Below are positions 29,124 through 38,419 of a stretch of 64,000 bases of DNA, piece by piece (position 1 is the first letter of the stretch; every line of letters begins with the position of its first letter). A program made the position numbers and the translations under genes. The stretch comes from Palsa-744 sp036498265 (lineage in GTDB: Bacteria; Actinomycetota; Thermoleophilia; Solirubrobacterales; Solirubrobacteraceae). The notes below the pieces were generated by a model, which saw nothing but the letters and a program-made list of their open reading frames with translations, searched no databases and was not told where the DNA came from. Location of the stretch: positions 1 through 64,000 of the forward strand of contig DASYFT010000018.1 of assembly GCA_036498265.1 (NCBI GenBank). Reading direction: 5' to 3'.

Positions 29124-32100
29124 ATGAGGGCGCTCAAGGGCCTGCTGGGGGCAGTGCTCCTCGCGCTCGTCGTGCTCGCCGGCGGGCCGGTGGCAAGCGC
29201 CCTCGCCACCGTGACGCTCGAAAGCTCGCCCGAAAAAGCTTCCAGCAACACCACGCCGACGTTCAGCGGGATCACCGACGAACTGGCCGCGCCGATCACC
29301 GTAACCATCTACGAAGGCGAAGGCACCGAAGGAAAGGTCGTGCAGACGCCGACCGCCGAAGCACCGCTCCTCAGCACGAGCTGGAGCCTGACGGCGAGCC
29401 CGCCCCTCGAAGAAGGCACGTACACGGCCACGGTCGAACAGCCCGAACTGCTCGGCGGAACAAGCACGGCCGGCCCGGTCACGTTCAAGATCATCACGGC
29501 GGCCCCCAAAGTGACGCTCACCGGGCCGCCCTCCCTGTCGAACAAAACAAAACCGATCTTCAGCGGCGAAGCGGGCGACCCCAACGAACCCGTCGTCGTC
29601 CACATCCACAACACGGAAACCGGCACGGACTCGACGGCCGAAGCCGGCCCCAGTGGCGGCAGCTGGAGCGCGAACAATGAGCCGGAACTCGAAGAAGGCA
29701 GCTACACCGCCTACGCGACCCAGGAAAGCTCGTACTCCAACGGACCCGGTCACAGCGAAACCGTCGCGTTCACGATCGTCACGGCCAAGCCCACGGTGAC
29801 GCTCACGGGGCCCGAAACACCATCCAACAAAACGCACCCGACCTTCAGCGGCACCGCCAGCGACCCGAAAGAACAGGTCGTCGTCCACATCCACGACAAG
29901 GACACCGGCGAAAACCACACGGCGACGGCCACGTCCGGCGGCGGCGCCTACAGCACGAACGACGAGCCCGAACTGGAAGCCGGCCACTACACCGCCGTCG
30001 CGACACAGAAGAGCTCGCTCCACAACCCCGAAGGCGAAAGCGGAACCGTCGAATTCACGATCAGCACGGCATCGCCGACAGTCACGCTCACTGGTCCGTC
30101 GAAACTCTCGAAGAACACACAGCCCACGTTCAGCGGCACGGCGAGCGACCCCACTGAACAGGTCGTCGTCCACATCTTCGACGAATCGAACAACGAAGTC
30201 ACGGCGACCGCATTCTCGGGCGGCGGCGGCTGGAGCACGAACAACGAGCCGGAACTCGGAGAGGGCAGCTACCGCGCCTACGCGACTCAGGCCAGCTCGC
30301 TGAGCAACGCGCCGGGCAAGAGCAACGAAGTGCATTTCACGATCAGCACGGCCCCTCCGACGGTCACGATCACGTCCGCGCCGTCGGGCGTCTCGAACAA
30401 ACCGAAACCGAGCTTCGGCGGCAAAGCGAGCGATCCGAACGAACCGGTTGTGGTGCACATCATCGACGAATCCAGCAACGAAGTCACAGCCACCACGTCC
30501 CCGTCCGGCGGCAGCTGGAGCACAAGCAGCGAGCCGGAACTCGGAGAAGGAAACTACCGCGCCTACGCCACCCAGGCCAGCTCCCTGGGCAACGCCGCCG
30601 GCGTGAGCGGTGAAGTCCACTTCACCGTCATCACGAGCCCGCCAACCGTGACTCTCGAACAGCCGCCGTCGCCCTCCAAGACGACGCGCCCGTCCTTCAC
30701 GGGCACGGCAAGCGATCACACCCAGGTGACGGTCCGGATCCGCGACTCTCACGGCAACGAAGTCGCGAAAGCCACCGCCAGCGGCACGGGAGGCTCCTGG
30801 ACCTCGGGACAGGCCGACCAATCGCTCGAAAGCGGCGAATACACGGCCGTCGCCTCGCAGGAAAGCTCGCTCGGCAACGGCACGGGACACAGCGGCACCG
30901 TGAGCTTCACGGTCAACACCAAACCTCCGACGGTGAGCCTCCACCAGCCCTCGGCGCTGAGCAACGACACCACGCCGTCCTTCACGGGGTTCGCGAGCGA
31001 CAAGACACCGGTGACCGTCAAGATCTACAAGGGGTCCGGGACAGAAGGAGAACCCTTCTCGACCGCGACCGCCGAAGGCACCGGCAGCGGGTGGACCTCT
31101 GGAGAAGCAAGCCCGTCCCTGCCGAGCGGCCAGTACACCGCGATCGCCGTTCAGCCGAGCTCGCTGGGTAACGAAGAAGGCCGCAGCGAAACGGTCAGCT
31201 TCAGGGTCGAAACCGGGCCGCCGCAGGTCACTCTCAAACAGCCCCCCACCCCGTCCAACCACACCACCCCGTCGTTCACCGGCACCGCCAGTGACCACAC
31301 GCCGGTTGTCGTCGACATCTACGCCGGGTCCAGCGCCACCGGCCCGATCGTCTCGGAAGCAACCGCGACGGGCAACGGCGGCGGCTGGACCTCGGGGGCG
31401 GCCAACAAAGCACTCACGACCGGCGAGTACACGGCTGTCGCCACGCAGGAAAGCTCGCTGCTCGGGAACCCCACCGGCTCCAGCACGCCGGTCTCGTTCT
31501 TCGTAGACACGCGCTCGCCGAGCGTCACGATCTCGCAGCCCTCGCCGCTGTCGAACAACGCCAACCCGACCTTCACGGGCGCGGCGAGCGACCCGAGCAA
31601 GCCCGTCGTCGTCCACATCTTCAACTCGCTCAACGCCCCGGTGACGACCGTCACCACCACGCCCTCCGGAGGCAACTGGAGCACGAACGGCGAGGGGACG
31701 CTCGGCAGCGAAAGCTACACGGCGTATGCCACGCAGGAAAGCTCGCTCGGCAACCCGGCGGGCGAAAGCGCGCACGTGGCGTTCACGATCAACACGAAGG
31801 CGCCCACCGTGACGCTCAACTCGTCGTCGGTGGCGCTGCGCTCGAACAACACGACTCCGTCCTTCAGCGGGACCGGCAGCGACGTCACGACGCTGACCAT
31901 CCGCGTCTTCGAAGGCAGCAAACCCGAAGGCCACGAAGTCACGAGCACCACGGCGGCAGGCACGGGCGGCGCGTGGGCCTCTGCGGCACTGGCCCAGGCA
32001 CTCGCCGGCGCCCCCGGCGCGCACACGTACACCGTGATCGCCGAACAGCCGAGCTCGCTCGGCAACCCGACGGGCAAGAGCAACGCCGTCACGTTCGTGG

Positions 32101-34583
32101 TCGACACCAGCGCTCCGACCGTCACGTTCGCCCAGCCCACGACCCCGTCGAACAACACCGCCCCGTCGTTCTCGGGCACCGCCAGCGAAAGCACGCCGGT
32201 CACGATCCGCGTCTACGAAGAACCGAAAGAAAACGAAAAAGTGAAAGTCACGGAAGTCAAAGCCAGTGTCTCAGCCGGCACCTGGGTGACGGCTCCCGTG
32301 GCACTCGCGACCGGCACGCACAAATACGCGGCCATCGCCAGCCAGCCGAGCGAAATCGGCAACAGCTCGGGCGAAACCGCACCCGTCAAGTTCACGGTCG
32401 ACACGACGTCGCCGAAAGTGACGCTGAACGTGCTCGCCAAGCCGACGTCGAACAACACGCTGCCGACGTTCAGCGGCACGGCCAGCGACACAACGCCCGT
32501 GACCGTCTCGGTCTACGAAGGAGAAAAAGCCGAAGGCATCGCGCTCGCAACGGCCACCGCCACCGTGACGGCGGGCAGCTGGACGTCGGGCCTGCCGACG
32601 CCGGCGCTGCCAGCCGGCAACCGCAACTACACCGCGGTGGCCACGCAGACCAGCTCCGTCGGCAACCCCGCCGGCAAGAGCTCCACGATCAAATTCGTCG
32701 TGGACACGACCTCGCCCACCGTGACGATGGCAAGCCCCGCGTCCCCGAGCAACATCATCACCCCCACCTTCACCGGAACCGCCGGCGGAACGCACGTGGC
32801 CACGGAAGTCACCGTCAGGGTCTATCTCGTGGTCGGCGGGGTCCGAGGCGGCGAAGTGTCCAGCGCCAAAGCGGCCGTCTCGGGCGGCAAATGGACAGCC
32901 GGGCCGATCAGCCCGGCGCTCGCTACCGGGACCAACACGTACACCGCCGTCGCAACGTACGAAAGCCTCCTCGGCAACCTCCCGGCCACGGCGGAAGCAA
33001 CCTTCGTCGTCAACACGCTCCCGCCGGCCGTCACGCTGATCGGACCGCCGACGCCGTCCAACAACAGGACGCCGGCCTTCGAAGGCACGGCGAGCGACAC
33101 GACCCCGGTCACGCTCAGGGTCTACGAAGGCAAGAAGGCGGAAGGCAAAGAAGTCACGAGCGTCACGGCGACCCCCGAACTGGGCGCGTGGAAAGCGCAG
33201 GCGACGCTTCCGCTGATCAAGCGCACCTACACGGCGATCGCCCTGCAGAAGAGCTCGATCGGCAACCCCGAAGGCAAGAGCGGCCCGGTCACGTTCATCG
33301 TGGACCCCGCCGCCCCGACCGTGGTGCTCAACCCGCCCGCCACCTGGTCCAACAACCCGACGCCATCGTTCAGCGGCAGCGCCAGCGACAACTCACCGGT
33401 GACGATCAGGATCTTCCCCGGCACGAAGCCGGAAGGCCCAGCGGTGGCATCGGAAGCCACCGCCGCGGGAACCAACGGCGCCTGGTCCTCCGGGCCCGCC
33501 AGCCCGGCGCTACCAGACGGCCAGTACACCGCCGTCGCGAGCCAGCACAACGCGACGCACTTCGAAGACGTGGGGACCTCCGAACACTTCACGTTCAGGA
33601 TCGACACGGTCGCCCCCAAGGTCACGCTGAGCTCACCGGCGAGCGGCAGCTCCAGCCCCAGCACGAGCGAGACGGCGAGCGGGGCAGCGGGCAGCGAAGA
33701 AGGCGATGACTCGCACGTGACCGCCCAGCTGTTCGCGGGCCCGTCGATCGCCGCCGGTCAGTCGCCCGTCCAGAGCATCACGACGAACGTCGTCGGCAAC
33801 GCCTGGTCGGCCACCTTCGGCGGCCTCGCGCCGGGCGCCTACACCCTGCGGGCGACGCAGAGCGACGCCGCAGGGAACGTCGGGGCAAGCTCCACGAGCA
33901 CGTTCACGGTGACGAGCTCCACGCCGGCCGCCCCGGTCGCCCCGTCGGCGCCGGCCACCTCGTTCAGCTGGTTCCCGCCCAACCCGCGCGCCGGCGAAAG
34001 CATCTCGCTTGTGTCGACCTCGACCGATGCCTCGAGCCCGATCACGGCGTTCGCCTGGGACCTCGCGGGCATCGGCAGCTTCAGCCCAGGGGGAGCCACG
34101 AACAGCGTGACCTTCCCCACGGCCGGGGCTCACATCGTCCAGCTCCGTGCCACGGGCGCCAACGGACTGTCGGGCCTCGCACGCGAGGCGATCCCCGTGG
34201 GAGCACCAGCGCTGCCGCTGCTTCAGCCCTTCCCGATCGTGCGGATCACCAGCACGGGGACGCGGTCGGGCATCAAGCTGATCCAGCTCAGCGTGCTCGC
34301 CTCGCGGGGGGCGAGGATCGCCGTCCAGTGCCGCGGCAGCCACTGCCCGCTGAAGCGCCAGAGCCACATCGCCAGCACGGGGCGCCGGCGATCGGCCTTC
34401 GTGGAGTTCAAGGGCTTCGAGCGGAGCCTCAGGGCAGGCGTGATCCTCGAAATCAGGGTCAGCAAGCCGGGCGCGACCGGGAAGTACGTGCGCTTCCTCG
34501 TGCGCCGCGGCAAAGTGCCTGTACGTTCCGATGCATGCCTTGACGGCGTCGCTGTGAAGCCGGTGACATGTCCTTCGTCATGA
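29124..34583 (+). CDS. Giant secreted protein with 16 Ig-like repeats
   Basis: This is a 1819-residue protein. ATG 29124 follows a strong ribosome site (GGAGGGGG) and gives a signal peptide (MRALKGLLGAVLLALVVLAG, cleavage near ASALA). Residues 30 to about 1600 are sixteen tandem 93-105-residue Ig-like units, each opening V-T-L-x-x-P and containing SNxTxPxFSGTASD, then a TYTAxATQxSSLGN-like strand and a final VxFTVDTxxPT linker. Then follow a PKD-like domain (FSWFPPNPRAGESISLVST) and a C-terminal domain with VQCRGSHC and a final CPSS. Probably a surface stalk or adhesin. Glu is almost always GAA: 11 of 11 in the first repeat. The next gene overlaps its stop. Confidence 0.85.
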   Translation: MRALKGLLGAVLLALVVLAGGPVASALATVTLESSPEKASSNTTPTFSGITDELAAPITVTIYEGEGTEGKVVQTPTAEAPLLSTSWSLTASPPLEEGTYTATVEQPELLGGTSTAGPVTFKIITAAPKVTLTGPPSLSNKTKPIFSGEAGDPNEPVVVHIHNTETGTDSTAEAGPSGGSWSANNEPELEEGSYTAYATQESSYSNGPGHSETVAFTIVTAKPTVTLTGPETPSNKTHPTFSGTASDPKEQVVVHIHDKDTGENHTATATSGGGAYSTNDEPELEAGHYTAVATQKSSLHNPEGESGTVEFTISTASPTVTLTGPSKLSKNTQPTFSGTASDPTEQVVVHIFDESNNEVTATAFSGGGGWSTNNEPELGEGSYRAYATQASSLSNAPGKSNEVHFTISTAPPTVTITSAPSGVSNKPKPSFGGKASDPNEPVVVHIIDESSNEVTATTSPSGGSWSTSSEPELGEGNYRAYATQASSLGNAAGVSGEVHFTVITSPPTVTLEQPPSPSKTTRPSFTGTASDHTQVTVRIRDSHGNEVAKATASGTGGSWTSGQADQSLESGEYTAVASQESSLGNGTGHSGTVSFTVNTKPPTVSLHQPSALSNDTTPSFTGFASDKTPVTVKIYKGSGTEGEPFSTATAEGTGSGWTSGEASPSLPSGQYTAIAVQPSSLGNEEGRSETVSFRVETGPPQVTLKQPPTPSNHTTPSFTGTASDHTPVVVDIYAGSSATGPIVSEATATGNGGGWTSGAANKALTTGEYTAVATQESSLLGNPTGSSTPVSFFVDTRSPSVTISQPSPLSNNANPTFTGAASDPSKPVVVHIFNSLNAPVTTVTTTPSGGNWSTNGEGTLGSESYTAYATQESSLGNPAGESAHVAFTINTKAPTVTLNSSSVALRSNNTTPSFSGTGSDVTTLTIRVFEGSKPEGHEVTSTTAAGTGGAWASAALAQALAGAPGAHTYTVIAEQPSSLGNPTGKSNAVTFVVDTSAPTVTFAQPTTPSNNTAPSFSGTASESTPVTIRVYEEPKENEKVKVTEVKASVSAGTWVTAPVALATGTHKYAAIASQPSEIGNSSGETAPVKFTVDTTSPKVTLNVLAKPTSNNTLPTFSGTASDTTPVTVSVYEGEKAEGIALATATATVTAGSWTSGLPTPALPAGNRNYTAVATQTSSVGNPAGKSSTIKFVVDTTSPTVTMASPASPSNIITPTFTGTAGGTHVATEVTVRVYLVVGGVRGGEVSSAKAAVSGGKWTAGPISPALATGTNTYTAVATYESLLGNLPATAEATFVVNTLPPAVTLIGPPTPSNNRTPAFEGTASDTTPVTLRVYEGKKAEGKEVTSVTATPELGAWKAQATLPLIKRTYTAIALQKSSIGNPEGKSGPVTFIVDPAAPTVVLNPPATWSNNPTPSFSGSASDNSPVTIRIFPGTKPEGPAVASEATAAGTNGAWSSGPASPALPDGQYTAVASQHNATHFEDVGTSEHFTFRIDTVAPKVTLSSPASGSSSPSTSETASGAAGSEEGDDSHVTAQLFAGPSIAAGQSPVQSITTNVVGNAWSATFGGLAPGAYTLRATQSDAAGNVGASSTSTFTVTSSTPAAPVAPSAPATSFSWFPPNPRAGESISLVSTSTDASSPITAFAWDLAGIGSFSPGGATNSVTFPTAGAHIVQLRATGANGLSGLAREAIPVGAPALPLLQPFPIVRITSTGTRSGIKLIQLSVLASRGARIAVQCRGSHCPLKRQSHIASTGRRRSAFVEFKGFERSLRAGVILEIRVSKPGATGKYVRFLVRRGKVPVRSDACLDGVAVKPVTCPSS
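29211..33930 (+). repeat. Sixteen tandem Ig-like coding repeats, about 285-310 bp each
   Basis: The repeat units are recognisable at protein level throughout and at DNA level between neighbours, for example the recurring GTCGTCGTCCACATC block in units 2-4 and 9 and CAGGAAAGCTCG in several units. Units 2-5 and 9 are most alike, which suggests local duplication. Units 10, 13 and 16 are the most divergent. Such arrays can change length by recombination. Confidence 0.8.
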
Positions 34584-36034
34584 GCGAGCACGATGCTACG
34601 GCGACGCGCCCAGTCGGCCGCCGCGGTGGGCTCGGCCGCCCGCGGATCGCCCGTGGCGTGCTCGGGGCGGCACTTGCGGCGATCGCCGCGATTGCGATTG
34701 CCCCCGGCGTTGCGGGCGCGGCGCCGCCGCCGAAGCTGACGATCGCGAGCCCGGCGCCGGACAGCGTCACCAACAACGCGACGCCCACCTTTGCGGGGAT
34801 CACGAGCGCCGAAGAAGAAGAATTCCTGGGGGTCGCGATCCAGGATCGCCTGACGGTCGTCATCAAGTCCGAAGCCGGCGAAGTGGTCCAGGAACCGAGC
34901 ATCGAATCGCCGATCCGCCCTCAGGCGTGGTCGATCGGCCCGGTGGCTCCCCTCCCGCCCGGCACCTACACGGCGCGCGTGATCGAGCGTGAAGTCTCCC
35001 TGGGCTCCGAAACCGTGATCGAACAGTCGCCTCAGGTCAGGTTCACCGTCGACACGGTCCCTCCGGCCGTGACGCTCACCTCACCGGCGAACGGCAGCAC
35101 GACGACGCTGAGCTCACAAGCGTTCGCCGGAGCCGCCGGGACCGCCCCGGGCGATGGCGCAACGGTGACCGTGCAGCTCTTCGCCGGTCCGTCAATCGGG
35201 TCACAGCCACCGATCGAGGGCCTGTCAGTGCCCGTTGCAGACGGGCACTGGTCGGCGACGCTCGGCGGCCTCACGCCCGGCACCTACACGGCCCGTGCCG
35301 AACAGAGCGACGAAGCCGGCAACCTCGGCACGAGCGCTCCGGTCACCTTCACCGTGACCGTGCCCGTGATCCCGCCCGTCACCACTCCCCCGATCGCGTC
35401 GTTCAAGTGGTTCCCGCAGACGCCGGTCGTCGGCGAACCCGTGACGCTCGTCTCGAGCTCGACCGACCAGTCGAGCGCGCTGGCGGGCTTCGCCTGGGGG
35501 CTCACCCCCACCGCCGCGCTCATCCCCGGCAAGCAGGTGACCAGCACGACCTTCGCCACGGCGGGAGACCATCCTGTGCGCCTCCGCATCACCGCCGCCG
35601 ACGGCCAGTCGGCCATCACGACGGAGACGATCCACGTCGTCAACCCCCGGCTCAGCCTGATGGCCCCCTTCCCGGTCGTCCGCATCGCGGGGACGGTCAC
35701 GTTCGCGGGCGTCAACATAAGCCTGCTCACGGTCCAGGCGCCTGTCGGGGCGCGCGTCCGGGTGAGCTGCCGCGGACGCGGTTGCCGCACGGCGTCCGAG
35801 AGCCGCCTGGCCGCGTCGAGCAGCAAGAAGCACAGGGCCAGCATGGTCGTGATCGCCTTCCGCCGCTTCCAGGGCCCCCTGCGGGCCGGTGCGGTCCTCG
35901 AGATCAGGATCTTCAAGAATGGGGTCATCGGCAAGTACACTGAGTTCGTGATCCGTCGTGGCCGCCTACCGGTGCGCATCGACAAATGCGTCGGCCAGGC
36001 AGGCCTGAACCCGATCGCGTGTCCCATCTCATGA
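34580..36034 (+). CDS. Secreted Ig-like protein, paralogue of the giant repeat protein
   Basis: This is a 484-residue protein. The ATG at 34580 overlaps the upstream stop as ATGA, which I prefer to the in-frame ATG at 34568. A twin-Arg-like basic N-region (RRGGLGRPRIARG) precedes a hydrophobic signal segment (VLGAALAAIAAIAIAPGVAG). Two Ig-like domains follow (SVTNNATPTFAGITSAE; VTLTSPANGS), then a PKD-like domain (SFKWFPQTPVVGEPVTLVSS) and a C-terminal domain. The last is closely similar to that of the giant protein: GARVRVSCRGRGC, a central LRAGAVLEIRIFKNGVIGKY, then RRGRLPVRIDKC and a final CPIS. It probably forms part of the same surface structure. Confidence 0.82.
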   Translation: MSEHDATATRPVGRRGGLGRPRIARGVLGAALAAIAAIAIAPGVAGAAPPPKLTIASPAPDSVTNNATPTFAGITSAEEEEFLGVAIQDRLTVVIKSEAGEVVQEPSIESPIRPQAWSIGPVAPLPPGTYTARVIEREVSLGSETVIEQSPQVRFTVDTVPPAVTLTSPANGSTTTLSSQAFAGAAGTAPGDGATVTVQLFAGPSIGSQPPIEGLSVPVADGHWSATLGGLTPGTYTARAEQSDEAGNLGTSAPVTFTVTVPVIPPVTTPPIASFKWFPQTPVVGEPVTLVSSSTDQSSALAGFAWGLTPTAALIPGKQVTSTTFATAGDHPVRLRITAADGQSAITTETIHVVNPRLSLMAPFPVVRIAGTVTFAGVNISLLTVQAPVGARVRVSCRGRGCRTASESRLAASSSKKHRASMVVIAFRRFQGPLRAGAVLEIRIFKNGVIGKYTEFVIRRGRLPVRIDKCVGQAGLNPIACPIS

Positions 36035-36558
36035 ACACCGTCCGCATCGAGAGACGCTGGCCGAGGGCCCGCAGGGAACGGCCCAGGATCGACTCGCGCC
36101 CCGTCCTCGTGGCGGCCTTAGTCTGCATCGTCTTCGCGTGCGCGTTCGGCCTCGGGCGGGCCAGCACCGGCAGCGGCGCCGCCCATGCGGAAACGGCATC
36201 GGCGGCGACCTTCACGGTCGTGCCCTCGCCGGCTGCGGTGCCGGCCCACCTGACGGTGGTCCCGCCGCTGCAGCTGGCACCACCGGCGCCGAAGCCAGCG
36301 CCTGCCCCGGTCCACCACAGCACCCCGGCGCCGACGATCCAGCCGGTCGCGCCGACCAAGTCCTCCGCGCCCGTGACCGCAGCCCCGCCGGCGCCGGTCG
36401 CGACGCCCGAACCGGCCCCCACGCCCGCCCCGACGCCGAAACCGACGCCCGCACCCGCGCCGGTGCACCAGCCGTCGCCCACCCCATCAAGCAGCTCTGG
36501 AGGCAGCCACACGAGTCCTCCGCCGAGCGGAGGCGGCTCGTTCGAAAGCTCGGGCTGA
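36031..36558 (+). CDS. Membrane-anchored proline-rich protein
   Basis: This is a 175-residue protein. ATG 36031 overlaps the preceding stop as ATGA. A basic N-terminus (RIERRWPRARRERPR) is followed by one membrane segment (PVLVAALVCIVFACAFGLGR, about residues 24-43). The rest (about 120 residues) is a Pro/Ala/Thr-rich extracellular stalk with PTPAPTPKPTPAPAPV-type repeats, ending in a Ser/Gly tail. It may span the cell wall and hold or present the Ig-like proteins. No catalytic domain is visible. The next gene starts 5 bases after its stop. Confidence 0.72.
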   Translation: MNTVRIERRWPRARRERPRIDSRPVLVAALVCIVFACAFGLGRASTGSGAAHAETASAATFTVVPSPAAVPAHLTVVPPLQLAPPAPKPAPAPVHHSTPAPTIQPVAPTKSSAPVTAAPPAPVATPEPAPTPAPTPKPTPAPAPVHQPSPTPSSSSGGSHTSPPPSGGGSFESSG

Positions 36559-36563
36559 GGCCC

Positions 36564-37505
36564 ATGTACGCGTCCCGCTTGAGCGCGCGCGCGATCCTGC
36601 TTCCGGTCCTCGTCGTCGTTGCCATCATCGGCTTCGTCCTGGGTCATCGAGGCTCACGCGCCGCCGCACCGCAGAAGATGCTCACCGCGTCTGTGGCGAG
36701 CGTGCTGCTCGACTACCCCTCCTCCTGGCAGCCGGTCTCCTCACCGCCGGCCATCCCTGCGCTGACGATCGCGCACGAGCTTGCGCTCGCGCCAGGTGGG
36801 AACCCGGCGCACGCCGGCCTGCTCGCGGGCGTGCTGCCGGGGGGTGAACCGACGCCGCTGCCGAAGGCGTTCGTCGCCCTCTTCCAGACGCCTCCGCGAG
36901 CCGAAATCGTCAACCTGCTCGGCAACCAGGCCTACCGTTACGCCCGGTTGAGCATCCCCGGCTTCCCGCAGGAGCTGACGATCTACGCCATCCCCAATCC
37001 CGGGGGCGAAGCGACCGGCCTCGCGTGCTATTCCTCCGCCGGCTTCTCCAGCGCGATGCGCACCTGCGAACACATCGTCTCGACACTCACCCTGGTCGGT
37101 CAGTCCCAGAGCTACGACCTCACGCCCAACCCGCAGTACGCCCGCGCGCTGTCCGCTGCGGTCACAGCGCTCGATCAGCAGCGCACCGCGCTCAGGCGCA
37201 CGATGAGCCAGCTCGCGCCCAGCTTGACGCTGCAGCATGCGGCGACGAAGCTCGCCGGCGTGTTCGCCCACACCGCGGAATCGCTCTCCCCGCTCGAACC
37301 GGCGCTGGCGGTCGGCCGCGCGCAGGCCGAACTCGCGGCCTCGCTCGCTCAGGCCCGGGACGCATACACCGCGTTCGCCGCCGCCGTCGCCGCGGGCGGC
37401 CCCGAAGGCGTGACGGCAGCCCGCCAGCGCGTCGACCAGGCGGAAGCCGCGATCAACGACGCGCTCGAGGCCTTCGCGCTGCTGGGCTACACGCAGTCCT
37501 CCTAA
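36564..37505 (+). CDS. Membrane-anchored protein with helical C-terminal domain
   Basis: This is a 313-residue protein starting at MYASRLSARAILLPVLVVVA; the open frame extends left, but that part only shadows the Pro-rich gene. One N-terminal membrane segment (residues 9-27) is followed by a compact domain (about 40-180, with SSWQPVSSPPAIPALTIAHE and LACYSSAGFSSAMRTCEHIV, two Cys that could bridge). A helical C-terminal half rich in Ala, Gln and Arg (190-305) completes it. The first domain resembles proteins that predict bound or surface-exposed beta folds, but I recognise no family. Its last four bases overlap the stop of the convergent reductase gene. Confidence 0.72.
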   Translation: MYASRLSARAILLPVLVVVAIIGFVLGHRGSRAAAPQKMLTASVASVLLDYPSSWQPVSSPPAIPALTIAHELALAPGGNPAHAGLLAGVLPGGEPTPLPKAFVALFQTPPRAEIVNLLGNQAYRYARLSIPGFPQELTIYAIPNPGGEATGLACYSSAGFSSAMRTCEHIVSTLTLVGQSQSYDLTPNPQYARALSAAVTALDQQRTALRRTMSQLAPSLTLQHAATKLAGVFAHTAESLSPLEPALAVGRAQAELAASLAQARDAYTAFAAAVAAGGPEGVTAARQRVDQAEAAINDALEAFALLGYTQSS

Positions 37506-38419
37506 CCGGAGGACACCGCGAGCACGAGCTTCCCCCGCACGTGACCCGATTCGCTCAGCTCGTGAGCGCGGGGCGCCTGCTCGAGCGGGAGGACCTCCGC
37601 GATCTCGACGCGGACATCGCCGGCGGCCACGAGCTCGCCGATTCGCCCCAGCTGCTCCGCGTTCGGGCTCATGACCAGTCGCTCGGCCCGCACGCCGCGC
37701 TCGCGAGCCTCATCCTCGAGGGACCCGCCCGTGATGGTGACCAGCGTCCCGCCGGGCCTGACCGTCGAGAGGAGAGCCTGTGTCACCGTCCCGCCGACGG
37801 TGTCCAACGCCACGTCCACCCCCGCGACCGCCTCCGCTACGTCCTCGCGGGTGTAGTCGACGTAGTCGTCGGCCCCCAGGCCGAGTACGAACTCGCGGTT
37901 GCGCGAGGAGCCCACCCCGATCGTCCTCGCGCCGGCGACCCTGCTCGCGAACTGCACAGCCAGATGCCCGACCCCGCCTCCCGCGCCCGAGATCACCACG
38001 GTCTGGCCGCGCTCGACTCCCGCGCGGTCGAACAGCGCCTGCCAGGCCGTCAGCCCGGCGACCGGCACCGCGGCAGCCTGCTCGTGGCTGATCCCCGCCG
38101 GCTTGCGCGTGATCATCGCCGCGGGCGTCGCCGCGAACTCCGCGTAGGAGCCCGTCGCCACGAGGCCGAAGACCTCATCGCCGGCATCGAAGGCGTCCGC
38201 CCGGGAGAGCTCGATGGTGCCCGACGCGTCGCTGCCGAGGACTGCGGGCAGCGGCTTGTGCGCCAGGCCGCGCCGCTGCTTCCACTCGAACGGGTTCACC
38301 GAAGCCGCACCCACCCGGATCAGCACCTCCCCGTCAGCCGGCTCCGGCCGCTCGACGTCCTCCACGCGAAGCACCTCGGGGGCGCCGGTCTCACGCATCA
38401 CCACCGCGCGCATCGTCAC
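37502..38419 (-). CDS. Zinc-free alcohol dehydrogenase / quinone oxidoreductase (MDR family)
   Basis: This is a 305-residue medium-chain reductase. The N-terminal GroES-like part has GEVLIRVGAASVNPFEWKQR and VLGSDASGTI; the Rossmann part has VVISGAGGGVGHLAVQFA (about residues 145-162). Structural and catalytic zinc Cys clusters are absent, so it is the NADPH quinone-oxidoreductase type acting on quinones or enones. GTG start at 38417-38419 overlaps the stop of the upstream hydrolase (GTGA); an ATG six bases downstream is an alternative. Co-transcription with that hydrolase is likely. Confidence 0.88.
   Translation of the reverse strand: MTMRAVVMRETGAPEVLRVEDVERPEPADGEVLIRVGAASVNPFEWKQRRGLAHKPLPAVLGSDASGTIELSRADAFDAGDEVFGLVATGSYAEFAATPAAMITRKPAGISHEQAAAVPVAGLTAWQALFDRAGVERGQTVVISGAGGGVGHLAVQFASRVAGARTIGVGSSRNREFVLGLGADDYVDYTREDVAEAVAGVDVALDTVGGTVTQALLSTVRPGGTLVTITGGSLEDEARERGVRAERLVMSPNAEQLGRIGELVAAGDVRVEIAEVLPLEQAPRAHELSESGHVRGKLVLAVSSG

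Noticed and set aside
28422..32024. 1200-codon open frame antisense to the Ig-repeat gene
   Set aside because: It is an antisense shadow produced by high GC and repeat structure; it lacks start signals and is rich in Arg and Gly without any fold, while the plus-strand gene has signal peptide, ribosome site and domains.
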